Origin: SYFY01 sp041752315
GTDB lineage: Bacteria; Pseudomonadota; Gammaproteobacteria; Pseudomonadales; Azotimanducaceae
Length of the DNA stretch: 64,000 nt
Assembly: GCA_041752315.1 (NCBI GenBank)
Contig: JBGSHJ010000067.1
Coordinates: 1-64,000, forward strand
Direction of reading: 5' to 3'
This document shows positions 25,452 to 34,823 of the stretch, in pieces (position 1 is the first letter of the stretch; the number at the start of each line of letters is the position of its first letter). Position numbers and translations under genes: made by a program. Below the pieces are notes generated by a model. The model was not told the DNA's origin, searched no databases, and saw only the letters and a list, made by a program, of their open reading frames with translations.

Positions 25452-26492
25452 TTATTCCCTGGCGAAGTTCAGGCGTGCACATTCTGCCATCAGACGAATC
25501 GCCTCAGCGTTGCCGGAGATGGTAAGTCCGGTTGCACCACTGTCTTCCCACGCCCGGAATTTTTCGCGGATTCGCGCCGCCGGACCAATCAGGGCACCAC
25601 TATCGACAAACTCATCCGGTACCGCGGCGATCGCCTCCGCCTTGCGTTTGGCCAGATAGAGTTCCTGGATACGGTTGGCCGCGTCGCCAAAGCCTCGTCG
25701 AATCATCATCTCCTTGTGGAAGTTGATGCTCTTGTGGCCCATGCCGCCGACATAAAGCGCGATTCCCGGCTTGAGTCTGTCGAGCGCCATCTTCACGTCG
25801 TCAGTCACCTGGACCTGGGTCATGGCCTGACGTTCGAACGAGTCAGACGTTTTGCCGGCGCGATCCAGACCTTCCTGGATCCAGGGTTCATAGAGTCCGG
25901 CAGTGCCGGGAACAAATCCCAGTGGCAGCCAGCCATCGGCAATTTCGGCGGTCAGCTTGACCGTCGACTCCATGCCAGTGCCCAGGAAGATGGGTATGTT
26001 CGGATTCATGTGCAGAATCGATTTCAGTGGCTTGCCAACACCCATCGCTCCAGGACCCGTATACGGCAGACTGATCTCCTTGCCCTCGTGCACAACGGGT
26101 GCTTCGCGGGCCCAGATCTTTTTCATGATCTGCACGTAGTCGCGAATCCGGTAATAAGGTTTGCCCCACGGCTGGCCATACCACCCCTCGACGATCTGCG
26201 GTCCGGACACGCCGATCCCGCAGATGGCGCGGTTGCCTCCCGCCAGCGCATCCAGGGTGGCAAAAGCCATGGCCGCGTTGGCCGGAGTGCGACCTGCCAG
26301 CTGAATCACCGCCGTGCCGAGACGTATACGCTCGGTGTGAGCGGCGATATACGCCAGCGGCGTAATCGCATCGGAACCATAAGCCTCGGCAGTCCAGACC
26401 GAGTCGTAACCCAGTCGCTCGGCAAGCTGCACATCGGCCAGCGGAATCTTCAGATCGGCGCCGGAATAGCCCAGCATCAGGCCCAGTTTCAT
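25452..26492 (-). CDS. LLM-class flavin-dependent oxidoreductase (F420-type)
   Basis: 346 aa luciferase-like TIM barrel. It has the VWTAEAYGSDAITPLAYIA and LGTAVIQLAGRTPA segments typical of F420-dependent LLM proteins, and GVSGPQIVEGWYGQPW. No F420 biosynthesis gene is visible in the window, so cofactor use (F420 or FMN) is open. It converges with the alpha/beta hydrolase. The substrate is unknown, but such enzymes often accompany acyl-CoA or steroid degradation genes. Confidence 0.83.
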   Translation of the reverse strand: MKLGLMLGYSGADLKIPLADVQLAERLGYDSVWTAEAYGSDAITPLAYIAAHTERIRLGTAVIQLAGRTPANAAMAFATLDALAGGNRAICGIGVSGPQIVEGWYGQPWGKPYYRIRDYVQIMKKIWAREAPVVHEGKEISLPYTGPGAMGVGKPLKSILHMNPNIPIFLGTGMESTVKLTAEIADGWLPLGFVPGTAGLYEPWIQEGLDRAGKTSDSFERQAMTQVQVTDDVKMALDRLKPGIALYVGGMGHKSINFHKEMMIRRGFGDAANRIQELYLAKRKAEAIAAVPDEFVDSGALIGPAARIREKFRAWEDSGATGLTISGNAEAIRLMAECARLNFARE

Positions 26493-26550
26493 TGATCATC
26501 CCCCTTCGTTCTTGTCAGGCATGCCGCAATCGACTGCAGGCGAATGTAAC

Positions 26551-28335
26551 CTATTGTGCAGGGTCGTCCAACGGCAGGCTGGTTTGCCTGGAGCGATGCT
26601 CGACGTCCCATTCGAGAGCCCGCATGCCCTGATCCGTGGTGAAGAAGATGTTCCCGGTGAGCACCTGTTTCAGGTTGGTTGCATCAAGCTGTTCCATTAC
26701 GGACGCCTTGACTTCCGATAACGAAAACGTGACCTCGAGGCGATCCAGGTTGCGGTTCAATCTGAACAGCATCTCAAGGCCGGTGACGTCCAGCCGGTTG
26801 ACGGCGCTGCAGGCGAGCAGCAGATGCCGCGTCTCGGGACGTCGATGCACGATCTTCAGCAGCTTGTTTTCGATCTGCGACGCATTGGCAAAGTAGATGT
26901 TCTCATCCACACGTGCACAAACGACGTGCGAGACCAGCTGAACGTCGTATCGTCGTTCGGAGCGGAAGTGCTCGGTCTCGCCGACCCGACCCAGCACCGT
27001 AACCTCGGGGCGGCTGGAGGAGCGGATGAAAAAGGCGATGGAGAGCGCAACGCCAGTGAGCAGGCCTGCCTCGACTCCTCCGACCAGAACGGTGGCCATG
27101 GTGATCACCGATGTGATCGCGTCTTCCTTGTAGATGCGCCAGTGTCGCCCGATGCTGCGGAAATCCATCAATCCGATGACGGAAAACACCACGATGGCTG
27201 CCAGTGCGGGTGCAGGGAGAAAGGCGAAGAGGGGAGTGAACAGCAGCAGGGCGGCGGCGATGACAACCGTGCTCACCACACTGCTGAGGGGTGTGCGGGC
27301 ACCTGAATCGTAGTTGACACCGGAGCGGGAAAAGCTGCCGGCGACCGGATAGGCGCCGGTGAAAGCGGCGCCGATGTTGGCGGCACCCAGTGCGATCAGC
27401 TCCTGATTGCTGTTGATCCGGGTCTGTTCGCGGCCGGCAAATGCGGTTGCGATCGAATAACTTTCTACATACGCCACCACCGCGATGATTGCCGCGGAAC
27501 CCAGGAGATCGAACCACAGGTACAAGTCGAAGGGAGGGGCGTCAAATTCCGGAAGACCGCTCGGCACAAAACCGACGGTCTGGAGGCCGAAGTGCCTGTC
27601 CAGGTCGAGTAACCAGACCAGTATGGCCGAGACAAACAGTACGGCGATGGGTCCCATGCGGGTGAGTGCGTGGGTATCCGCGATCGCATAACCCTGGCGC
27701 CGCAGGAAACCTGCCAGATGGCGCTGGAAAAACCAGATCAGGGCCAGCGCCAGGGCACCGAATATGATCGGCAATAACTGAATGTCCTCCAGATGCGTGA
27801 TGTACCAGGCAGCCTGATCGAGCGGATTGCCTGGTTTCATTGGCATACCCATGAACGCAGGAATCTGGCTGAAGACGATGAGCACTACCGCGGCGTTGAT
27901 AAAACCGCTGATGACCGGGTGGCTCAGCAGATTGACGAGCCCTCCCATCTGCCACAGGCGCAACAACCACAGAATGATGCCTACCTGCAGGCAGAGAATG
28001 ACGGCAATGTCAGCGGGTGCATGGTCATTTGTCCCCGAGTGTTCACCGATGGTGGCAGCAACCATCAACGCTGCCACCGCGACCGGTCCGACAACAAGAT
28101 GGCGACTGGAGCCGAGGATCGTGTAGATCAGCATGGGCAGCAGGCAGGCGTAGAGTCCGGCTTCTGCAGGTAATCCGGCGAGGAACGCGTAAGCCATCGC
28201 CTGCGGCACGGTGATCACCCCAACGATCAGACCGGCGATCAGGTCATTCTGAAAATAGCTCCTCTGGTACGTCGTGAGTACCTCGAGCATCGGGATGTAG
28301 CTGCGCCAGTTGCTGACGCGGAGTTGAAACTGCAC
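26551..28335 (-). CDS. SulP-family anion transporter with STAS domain
   Basis: 594 aa. Ten or more hydrophobic segments cover about 30-430, including the SulP signature VGVITVPQAMAYAFLAGLP near the N-terminus and GAYPVAGSFSRSGVN. A cytoplasmic STAS domain (about 470-580) follows. Members import sulfate, bicarbonate or dicarboxylates with protons or sodium. No carbonic anhydrase is adjacent, so the substrate is not indicated. It appears monocistronic. Confidence 0.9.
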   Translation of the reverse strand: MQFQLRVSNWRSYIPMLEVLTTYQRSYFQNDLIAGLIVGVITVPQAMAYAFLAGLPAEAGLYACLLPMLIYTILGSSRHLVVGPVAVAALMVAATIGEHSGTNDHAPADIAVILCLQVGIILWLLRLWQMGGLVNLLSHPVISGFINAAVVLIVFSQIPAFMGMPMKPGNPLDQAAWYITHLEDIQLLPIIFGALALALIWFFQRHLAGFLRRQGYAIADTHALTRMGPIAVLFVSAILVWLLDLDRHFGLQTVGFVPSGLPEFDAPPFDLYLWFDLLGSAAIIAVVAYVESYSIATAFAGREQTRINSNQELIALGAANIGAAFTGAYPVAGSFSRSGVNYDSGARTPLSSVVSTVVIAAALLLFTPLFAFLPAPALAAIVVFSVIGLMDFRSIGRHWRIYKEDAITSVITMATVLVGGVEAGLLTGVALSIAFFIRSSSRPEVTVLGRVGETEHFRSERRYDVQLVSHVVCARVDENIYFANASQIENKLLKIVHRRPETRHLLLACSAVNRLDVTGLEMLFRLNRNLDRLEVTFSLSEVKASVMEQLDATNLKQVLTGNIFFTTDQGMRALEWDVEHRSRQTSLPLDDPAQ

Positions 28336-28537
28336 GGGCCGGTTCTGGCTCCCGTTGGTGGAAGGTATCGGTCGCAGTGTAACTGCTCATTGTCGGGGTG
28401 GAGTGCCTGATGAAAGGAAAAAGCACAGCGGGTGGACGACGCCGCCGGTGACCAGAGCGACCCAGCCCGATGGCGCGACTTTTCCTGGCAAGGCCAGCCC
28501 GCGGTACACTGTCGCCACGTCAATCGAGGCCATCAAC

Positions 28538-29077
28538 ATGTCCTACCATCACCTGGCAATCACCACCCGCGACATGCCTGCAACCCACGCTTTTTACAGC
28601 GATGCCATGGGTTTTGAACTTGTTCGAGTCGAAAAAGCGCAGATGGGTCCGGACAAGTGGGCCAAACACTTCTTTTACGATACGGGAGACGGCGCGATGA
28701 TCGCGTTCTGGGACATTCGCGATGCCAGTCTTGCCGATTTCCAGACTTCGATCTCCGCAGGGCTTGGCCTGCCACGGTGGTCCAACCACATCGCGTTTGG
28801 TGCGTCGGACCTTGCCGACCTCGATGCCAGGCGTGAACGTCTGGTGGCGGCCGGATATCCAGTGACCGAGGTTGATCACAACTGGTGCACCTCGATCTAC
28901 GCCATGGATCCAAATGGGATCATGGTTGAATTCTGCGTCACCACCAGATCGTTCGAGGCAGGCGACAAGGCGAGGGCGCTCGCCGCAGTGCATAGTGATG
29001 ACCTGCGCAACGAACCACCGCCAAGTGGCAAGCGGTTCGATGCGAAGGGAACTGCCAAAGCGGAATTTGCGCTCTGA
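28538..29077 (+). CDS. VOC-superfamily protein (glyoxalase-like)
   Basis: 179 aa from the ATG at 28538, where YHHLAITTRDMPATHAFYSD starts the fold; upstream codons in this frame are not protein-like. The second module has MDPNGIMVEFCV. His in YHHLAI and Glu in VEFC are likely metal ligands. A charged 45-residue tail follows the fold. It lies just upstream of the RegB/RegA-like pair on the same strand, with no obvious functional link. Confidence 0.8.
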   Translation: MSYHHLAITTRDMPATHAFYSDAMGFELVRVEKAQMGPDKWAKHFFYDTGDGAMIAFWDIRDASLADFQTSISAGLGLPRWSNHIAFGASDLADLDARRERLVAAGYPVTEVDHNWCTSIYAMDPNGIMVEFCVTTRSFEAGDKARALAAVHSDDLRNEPPPSGKRFDAKGTAKAEFAL

Positions 29078-29113
29078 TGGTCATGGCCTGCGCACACTTC
29101 TGCGATTGACCCC

Positions 29114-30421
29114 ATGCCGTCGCTAGTCCGGTCGGAAGGTGTTTTCGGAGAACTGACGTATCCCAATCCGAGCACGTTGCTGATGGTGGTCGGTCTGCAC
29201 GTGATCGAATCGGTGGCCCAATGCCTGTTGCTTGGCGTGGTCCTGGCCTTCGGTGTGGCACTCCCTCTGGCCCCCATCCTTACCGTCATCCTCGTCTACG
29301 CCGTCTGGAACGCGTTGTCGTGGTGGAATGTCCGTGGTCTGGCCAGCGATGTCGATTGTGAATCCCGGGTCATCCTGCAACTGGTGTTGGAAACACTGGC
29401 GTTGGCAGCGCTGCTGTATTTTTCGGGTGGGGCGGCCAGTCCGTTTGTTTCCCTGTTTCTGGTTCCCATAGCGGTTGGCGCTCTGTGTCTGAGCATGCGG
29501 GCAGCCAGCGGGATCGCGGTGCTGGCCGCCGTGGCCTACACCCTGCTCCTGTTTTTCAACATCCCCCTTGTCGCACAACACGTCCATGGTGAAGCAGGCT
29601 TCAATTTTCATGTGGTTGGCATGTGGATAAATTTCCTGGTCAGCGGCGGGGTCCTGCTGGTGTTTCTTGGGCTTCTTGCCCGGGTCGCGCGGGAGCGAGC
29701 CGGATTTCTCTCGGTGTTGCGTGAAAGGCAGGTCCGAAACGAACAGGTCATGGCCATGGCAGGTGTTGCTGCGGGGGCGGCACACTCGCTGGGTACACCA
29801 CTGTCGACCATCGCCATCGTGCTCGACGAACTTGAGGATGCCGCTGATCCCCGGTTTCATGCAGACATCGATCTTGCCCGTCAGCAACTGGCCGTCTGTC
29901 GTGAACGGTTGACCGAGATCCTGCACTCGAACCAGGCAGCCAGCGGCACCGGTAGCCGTACAGCCAACATCCATGAGGTGGTCACGCGTTCGGCTCGACA
30001 GTGGCACCAGCGACGTCCCGAGGCGGATCTTCGGATCGACAATCAATTGCCTGATGTGCAGATGATTCTGGATCCTGCGGTCGGCCATGGCCTGGCGACC
30101 TTGCTGGACAACGCGGCGGATGCCAACGCGCTGGCAGGTCAATCGACCATCACGATGCGAGCCTCCGTGGGTGGGCAGAGACTGCAGATCGAAGTCGAGG
30201 ACATGGGCAGCGGGCCGCTGCCCGTTGCCGGCCGCAGTGTGGTTGAATCCGACAAACCAACGGGCTTTGGCGCGGGGCTAATGATCCTGCGAACCAATCT
30301 GGAACGACTTGGCGGCTCGCTGGAGTTTCATCGTGGTACCGCCGGATCCGTGGCCTCCCTGCGATTGCCACTGTCAGCAATGCCGGAGCCGACGATGCAG
30401 ACAGCGCTGAGGCAGGCATGA
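29114..30421 (+). CDS. RegB/PrrB-like redox sensor histidine kinase
   Basis: 435 aa with about six membrane helices in the first 195 residues. The quinone-site motif is GGAASPF (105-111), the RegB GGxxNPF with Asn replaced by Ser. The H-box GAAHSLGTPLST (His224) matches RegB. Cys262 (LAVCRERL) sits where the RegB redox-active cysteine is found, 38 residues after the histidine. The ATPase domain has an N-box and GFGAGL. A 4-bp overlap couples it to the regulator. It is likely a global oxygen/redox switch. Confidence 0.88.
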   Translation: MPSLVRSEGVFGELTYPNPSTLLMVVGLHVIESVAQCLLLGVVLAFGVALPLAPILTVILVYAVWNALSWWNVRGLASDVDCESRVILQLVLETLALAALLYFSGGAASPFVSLFLVPIAVGALCLSMRAASGIAVLAAVAYTLLLFFNIPLVAQHVHGEAGFNFHVVGMWINFLVSGGVLLVFLGLLARVARERAGFLSVLRERQVRNEQVMAMAGVAAGAAHSLGTPLSTIAIVLDELEDAADPRFHADIDLARQQLAVCRERLTEILHSNQAASGTGSRTANIHEVVTRSARQWHQRRPEADLRIDNQLPDVQMILDPAVGHGLATLLDNAADANALAGQSTITMRASVGGQRLQIEVEDMGSGPLPVAGRSVVESDKPTGFGAGLMILRTNLERLGGSLEFHRGTAGSVASLRLPLSAMPEPTMQTALRQA

Positions 30422-30948
30422 ATCCGAACGTGTTGCTGATCGATGATGATCGGGTGTTTACACAGACGCTTGGGTCTGCACTGCAACGTCGTGGCTACGC
30501 CGTCACTGCCATCAACACAGAGGCGGACATCGACGCCACGGTTTCAGCCCACGACTTCGATCACATCCTGCTCGACCTGATGCTCGGTGATGTCAGCACC
30601 ATCGGGCGGATCAGTGCACTGTGTGCGCTGCAACCGAAGGCGCGTCTCATCATGCTCACCGGGTACGCCAGCATTCCTGCGACCGTTCAGGCCATGCGGT
30701 ACGGGGCCGTGAATCTGCTCGCCAAACCGGTCGGTGTGCGAGAAGTTGTTGCAGCGATGGAAAGTGGAGCAGGTGAGGCCGATGAACCGCTGACTGCCGT
30801 CCGACCGATGGGCCTGCGGCGACTTGAGTGGGAACACATTCAGCGTGTACTGGCTGAGCATGGTGGCAATGTCAGTGCCGCCGCGCGAAGCCTCGGGATG
30901 CACAGACGAACCTTGCAACGCAAGCTCGAGAAGCGCGCGCCGAGGTAG
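30418..30948 (+). CDS. RegA/PrrA-like response regulator
   Basis: 176 aa. The receiver domain has Asp9-11, the phospho-acceptor Asp53 (LLDLMLGD) and Lys in LAKPVG. A proline-containing linker leads to a Fis-type helix-turn-helix at the C-terminus (GGNVSAAARSLGMHRRTLQR), the RegA/ActR architecture. The start codon overlaps the kinase stop (ATGA). It is expected to respond to the redox state sensed by the membrane kinase. Confidence 0.9.
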   Translation: MNPNVLLIDDDRVFTQTLGSALQRRGYAVTAINTEADIDATVSAHDFDHILLDLMLGDVSTIGRISALCALQPKARLIMLTGYASIPATVQAMRYGAVNLLAKPVGVREVVAAMESGAGEADEPLTAVRPMGLRRLEWEHIQRVLAEHGGNVSAAARSLGMHRRTLQRKLEKRAPR

Positions 30949-31043
30949 CCCCGGGGTTGAGTCGGGCAGATCGTTGTTGTGGACCGACGTTGGAAGACCG
31001 CTTTCATCAATCCGCAGTAGAATCCCTCGTCAACCTCCCGACA

Positions 31044-32123
31044 GTGAAGCCCTTGGAAGCCATTCGTACCGCGTTCCTTGAACAGGCCAATGCATGCCGC
31101 TCGCTGGAATCACCGTTCATGGTGCGCCTCTGCGAGCTGATCAGCACTCGCCTGGAGGGTGGTGATGCAGTCTCTGACAGACTGCTGCAGTGGCCCGATG
31201 ATCGAACGGCCTTGCGCATGCTGGTGGCGCTGCGTATTGCCGGTGCGTTGCACGCACTGGTTCTCGAACATCGCTGCGCAGCACTGGAAGCGGTGTATCC
31301 ACCCCACCAGGCATCGGACTCTGCGCTCTGGCGTGGTGTATCCGCAGCATTCCGGGAACACCCCGATTTTTTCATCGATCGCCTGGCTCAAGCGCCACAG
31401 ACCAATGAGGTCCGGCGTGCTGCCATCGTGACTCCGGGCTTCCTGGAGATTGCGGCCCGGACAGGATATCCGCTCATGTTGTCGGAAATTGGTGCCAGTG
31501 CCGGTATCAATCTGCACTGGGACCAGTTCGGCTATCGCCTGGGCGACGTGCGTTGGGGGAGTGAGCAGTCCTCAATCCAGCTGGCACCTGCCTGGCAGGG
31601 CCCTTCACCACCGATGGTGTCGATGCGGGTGATCGATCGGGCCGGTTGTGATCTCCATCCGGTGGACCCGTCGAGCGAAACAGATTGCCTGCGCATGTTG
31701 TCGTATATATGGGCGGATCAATCGGAGCGGATACAGCGTACCCGTGCTGCGCTGGCGCTGGCGGCGTCTGCACGTGATGTCCGCGTGGAAGCCGCCGACG
31801 TGCTCGAATGGCTACCGGATCGACTGGCCTCCCAGCCTCCCGGGACGGTGCACATCATTTACCACACGATTGTCTGGCAGTATTTCACGGCTGCCACGCA
31901 GACGGCGGCCCAGGAGCTGATCAAACAAGCTGGTGCACGTGCAACACCGGATCGGAAACTTGCCTGGCTTGCGTTCGAGGCAGATGCAAACCCGCATGGC
32001 GCAGCACTCCGCCTGCGCCTGTGGCCGGATGACACCGACCAGGTCATTGCCCGGGCGGACTTTCATGGGCGCTGGGTACAATGGGAAGGTTTGCATGGAT
32101 CACAACCCGGGACGCAACCATGA
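31044..32123 (+). CDS. DUF2332 family protein
   Basis: 359 aa if started at the GTG at 31044, which gives the family-type N-terminus (K-P-L-E-A-I-R-T-A-F-L-E-Q). A TTG at 30957 would add 29 unrelated residues. Conserved blocks include LSEIGASAGINLHWDQFGYRLG and TVHIIYHTIVWQYF. The first resembles a methyltransferase-type glycine loop, but no activity is established. The end overlaps the ATG of the decayed phzF-like gene. Confidence 0.75.
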   Translation: MKPLEAIRTAFLEQANACRSLESPFMVRLCELISTRLEGGDAVSDRLLQWPDDRTALRMLVALRIAGALHALVLEHRCAALEAVYPPHQASDSALWRGVSAAFREHPDFFIDRLAQAPQTNEVRRAAIVTPGFLEIAARTGYPLMLSEIGASAGINLHWDQFGYRLGDVRWGSEQSSIQLAPAWQGPSPPMVSMRVIDRAGCDLHPVDPSSETDCLRMLSYIWADQSERIQRTRAALALAASARDVRVEAADVLEWLPDRLASQPPGTVHIIYHTIVWQYFTAATQTAAQELIKQAGARATPDRKLAWLAFEADANPHGAALRLRLWPDDTDQVIARADFHGRWVQWEGLHGSQPGTQP

Positions 32124-32439
32124 CTGAACAGGCACAAACCGTGAAGATCAGACAGTTTCAGGTGGACGCGGTTGCTCGCCAGGTGTTCGAAGGCAATCCC
32201 GCAGCGGTGGTGCCTCTCGAATCCTGGTTGCCGGACAAGATCATGCAGGAGCGCAGGTGACCTTCCGGACGCGATGTGGCGAACTCAGGGTCAGCCGGGC
32301 CACAGAAGGTCATGTCATGGACTCCAGTCGCGGCGGGGATCCCACATGCTGGATAAACGGTGATCGCGTGGAGATCCGCGGTTGTGCGGTGACGCTCATG
32401 GAAGCGCTCACCACGTTCCCTGAAAGCCCCCCGAAATGA
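32120..32439 (+). pseudogene. Remnant of a PhzF-family isomerase/epimerase gene
   Basis: The ATG at 32120 opens 46 codons that read as a PhzF N-terminus (KIRQFQVDAVARQVFEGNP, then AAVVPLESWLPD) before a TGA at 32258-32260. In another frame, 32257-32439 gives VTFRTRCGELRVSRA, which resembles an internal PhzF strand. It then gives GDRVEIRGCAVTLMEA, which resembles the C-terminal strand of the family. About 280 codons are expected but only about 105 remain, so at least two internal deletions and a frame change are needed. The fragment sits between DUF2332 and a VOC gene with 4-bp overlaps on both sides. Confidence 0.7.
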
Positions 32440-32804
32440 AACTCGCGGCAGCACGTGTATTTGTCGACGACCTGCAGGCCGCACAGTTGTTCTACCAGGA
32501 CGTGCTGCAGTTCGTTCTGAACGGCGGTGACGCCGGCGATGGTTATCTGTTGTTCGATGCAGGTGGGGTGGAATTGATCGTCGAGCCGGTTTCCGACGAT
32601 GCACCGGCGGAAGATCGCAGCCTGGTTGGCCGGTTCACGGGTTTGTCATTCGTGGTGGCCGACATCGAGGCAAGGTGGCTGGAACTTGTTGCCCATGGTG
32701 TGCTGTTCACGAGCCCCCCGGAAGCACAGGCATGGGGAGGGATCCTTGCAACTTTCAGGGACCCCTCCGGCAATCGGTTCCAGCTTGTCCAGTATCCGCA
32801 GTAA
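32436..32804 (+). CDS. VOC-superfamily protein
   Basis: 122 aa. The first module is AAARVFVDDLQAAQLFYQDV and the second ends FRDPSGNRFQLVQYP, the standard glyoxalase/bleomycin-resistance pattern. Its ATG overlaps the end of the phzF-like remnant (ATGA), so it was probably the next gene of that operon. The substrate is unknown. Confidence 0.82.
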   Translation: MKLAAARVFVDDLQAAQLFYQDVLQFVLNGGDAGDGYLLFDAGGVELIVEPVSDDAPAEDRSLVGRFTGLSFVVADIEARWLELVAHGVLFTSPPEAQAWGGILATFRDPSGNRFQLVQYPQ

Positions 32805-32829
32805 AGCCGGCAGGCGCCCCTCAATGCCG

Positions 32830-32876
32830 TTAGCCGGATTCAGTGTTCAGTCAGAGCAGCGCACCCATCCGGCTAA
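32830..32876. terminator. Inverted repeat between convergent genes, likely bidirectional terminator
   Basis: A perfect 10-bp inverted repeat TTAGCCGGAT / ATCCGGCTAA with a 27-nt loop lies in the 105-bp gap between the VOC gene and the Kef-type antiporter. There is no strong T-run. Confidence 0.4.
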
Positions 32877-32909
32877 GCCAGCGCACCAGCGTTGCGAGCG
32901 GTTGATGAA

Positions 32910-34730
32910 CTACAGCCCGGAGGTTTGACTCGGCCGCGCCGGATCTGTGCGGGCCTTCTGGTCCTGACCAGACGCCGCATCTTCGGAAAACAGGAGTTTG
33001 AGTTCCTCAGCAGCCTCCAGTGTGGTCTGCCGGAATGCCGATTCATCGCGAAAGACTGCAGCCTGCTTGAGCAGCGTTTCTGCATCGTGAACCCGAAATG
33101 CTTCCACAGCGCGTGCTGCGGTTTCCGGGCTCCTGCCCAGGCTCACCAGCATGGCCTTGCTCATTTCCAGGCTCGAAAAGAGGGTATCACGGACAACGAA
33201 GTGCACACCGATTTCACGCAGCATCATTTCGTGGTGGCGGTTGCGTGCGCGCACAAAAAGCGTGACCTGCGGCCATTGTCGATGCACGATCTCGGCGACC
33301 TTCACCGACTCTTCGATGTCTTCGAACGTCACTACGAAGATCTTTGCCTGCGGTACCTTCGCTGCGCGCAGGGAGTCGAGACGGGTCGCATCGCCATAGT
33401 AGATGTCACTGCCATACTGCCGTACGAAGTCCACCTGTTTTGGGTTGGCTTCCAATGCGGTGAACGGGATGTGGTGCATGTTGAGCACACGGGCGACAAT
33501 CTGGCCGACGCGGCCGAAACCGGCAATCACGACCGGGTGTTCATGCCCGAGCATCCTGTCGAACGGCCGTTCGTCCTCTTGTGAGGTGCGGAGGATTCTC
33601 TGTACCAGTTTGAGCAGGAAAGGTGTGGTCACCATCGACAGGGTGACGACGAGGATCACGAATTCTGCAATGCTGGAAGGCAGCAGGGCGACGCTCGCTG
33701 CGGTAGTCAGCAGCACAAATGCAAACTCTCCTCCCTGAGACAACGCCACGGACGCCCGTAACGCCTGGGCGGGATCGAGCTTGTGCAATCGGGCTGCGGG
33801 ATACATCAGCACAGTCTTGACGATGACGAGACCGATGGTTGCACCGATCACCTGCCAGGGTTGTGCTGCCAGCAGCGCAAGGTCGGCGGACATGCCGACA
33901 GCGATGAAAAACAGGCCGAGCAGCAGTCCCTTGAAGGGCAGGATGTCGGTTTCGATCTGATGCCGGTACTCGGAGTCAGCCACCATCATGCCGGCAATGA
34001 ACGCGCCCAGTCCCATGCTGATGCCGGCCGCGTTCATGGCCAGCGCCGCGCCGAGCACGAGCAGCAAACCGGCAGCGGCGAACAACTCGTCGATCCCTGT
34101 GGTGGCGATGAATCGCAGAACGGGTCGCAGCAGAAACCGGGCAGCGATGAGACCGACCACGATCAGCCCGAGCGTTTGCCAGTTGATGTTCTGCGTGGCC
34201 GCGGCGCTCACGCCGAGCAGACTGATGGCGGCGAGGCCCGGAATGACCGCGATGTCCTGCAGCAGCAAGATGCCGAAGGCCGCCCGCCCTTGTGCTGTCA
34301 TCAGCTGCTTCTGTTCGCTGAGCAACTGCAGTACAAACGCGGTGCTGGACAGTGCAAGGGCAAATCCGAGAATCGACGACTGTACCCACGTCAGCCCGAC
34401 GAGCAGCTGGATCAATACCGCGATGCCGATCGAAGTCAGGACAACCTGCGAGGTGCCCAACCCGAACACCGCCTTGCGCATGACCCACAATCGGCTGGGC
34501 TGGAGTTCCAGACCGATGATGAACAGCAGAAACACCACGCCTATTTCCGCAAAGTGCAGGACACCGTCGGCATCGCTCATCAGTTGTGTCCCATGTGGTC
34601 CGATGAGGACGCCGGCGATGAGGTATCCCAGCACCGGTGACAACCCCAGGCGCTTGCCAGCGGGAACGACAATGAGGGCTGCGGCCATGAAGATGAGGGC
34701 GTCGAACAGGAAAGTCATCTGAAGGTCCAT
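32910..34730 (-). CDS. Kef-type potassium/proton antiporter (CPA2) with TrkA-N domain
   Basis: 606 aa from the ATG at 34730; 34718 is an alternative. The CPA2 membrane domain (about 1-385) has LGYLIAGVLIGPHG, VFLLFIIGLEL and a GGEFAFVL segment. A Rossmann TrkA-N/RCK domain starts near 405 with VVIAGFGRVGQ and binds nucleotide or glutathione adducts. A 60-residue charged tail follows. Kef systems expel potassium to acidify the cytoplasm during electrophile stress. The divergent neighbour is glutathione-dependent formaldehyde dehydrogenase, which fits an aldehyde-defence role. Confidence 0.9.
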   Translation of the reverse strand: MDLQMTFLFDALIFMAAALIVVPAGKRLGLSPVLGYLIAGVLIGPHGTQLMSDADGVLHFAEIGVVFLLFIIGLELQPSRLWVMRKAVFGLGTSQVVLTSIGIAVLIQLLVGLTWVQSSILGFALALSSTAFVLQLLSEQKQLMTAQGRAAFGILLLQDIAVIPGLAAISLLGVSAAATQNINWQTLGLIVVGLIAARFLLRPVLRFIATTGIDELFAAAGLLLVLGAALAMNAAGISMGLGAFIAGMMVADSEYRHQIETDILPFKGLLLGLFFIAVGMSADLALLAAQPWQVIGATIGLVIVKTVLMYPAARLHKLDPAQALRASVALSQGGEFAFVLLTTAASVALLPSSIAEFVILVVTLSMVTTPFLLKLVQRILRTSQEDERPFDRMLGHEHPVVIAGFGRVGQIVARVLNMHHIPFTALEANPKQVDFVRQYGSDIYYGDATRLDSLRAAKVPQAKIFVVTFEDIEESVKVAEIVHRQWPQVTLFVRARNRHHEMMLREIGVHFVVRDTLFSSLEMSKAMLVSLGRSPETAARAVEAFRVHDAETLLKQAAVFRDESAFRQTTLEAAEELKLLFSEDAASGQDQKARTDPARPSQTSGL

Positions 34731-34823
34731 ACCGCAGGAGTCGCTACAGTGAATGCAGTTCCCCGGGCTTGCAATCGCGATACAAGGCGCTAGCCTCGAA
34801 GCTGTTTTTCCTGGGGCAGCAAA

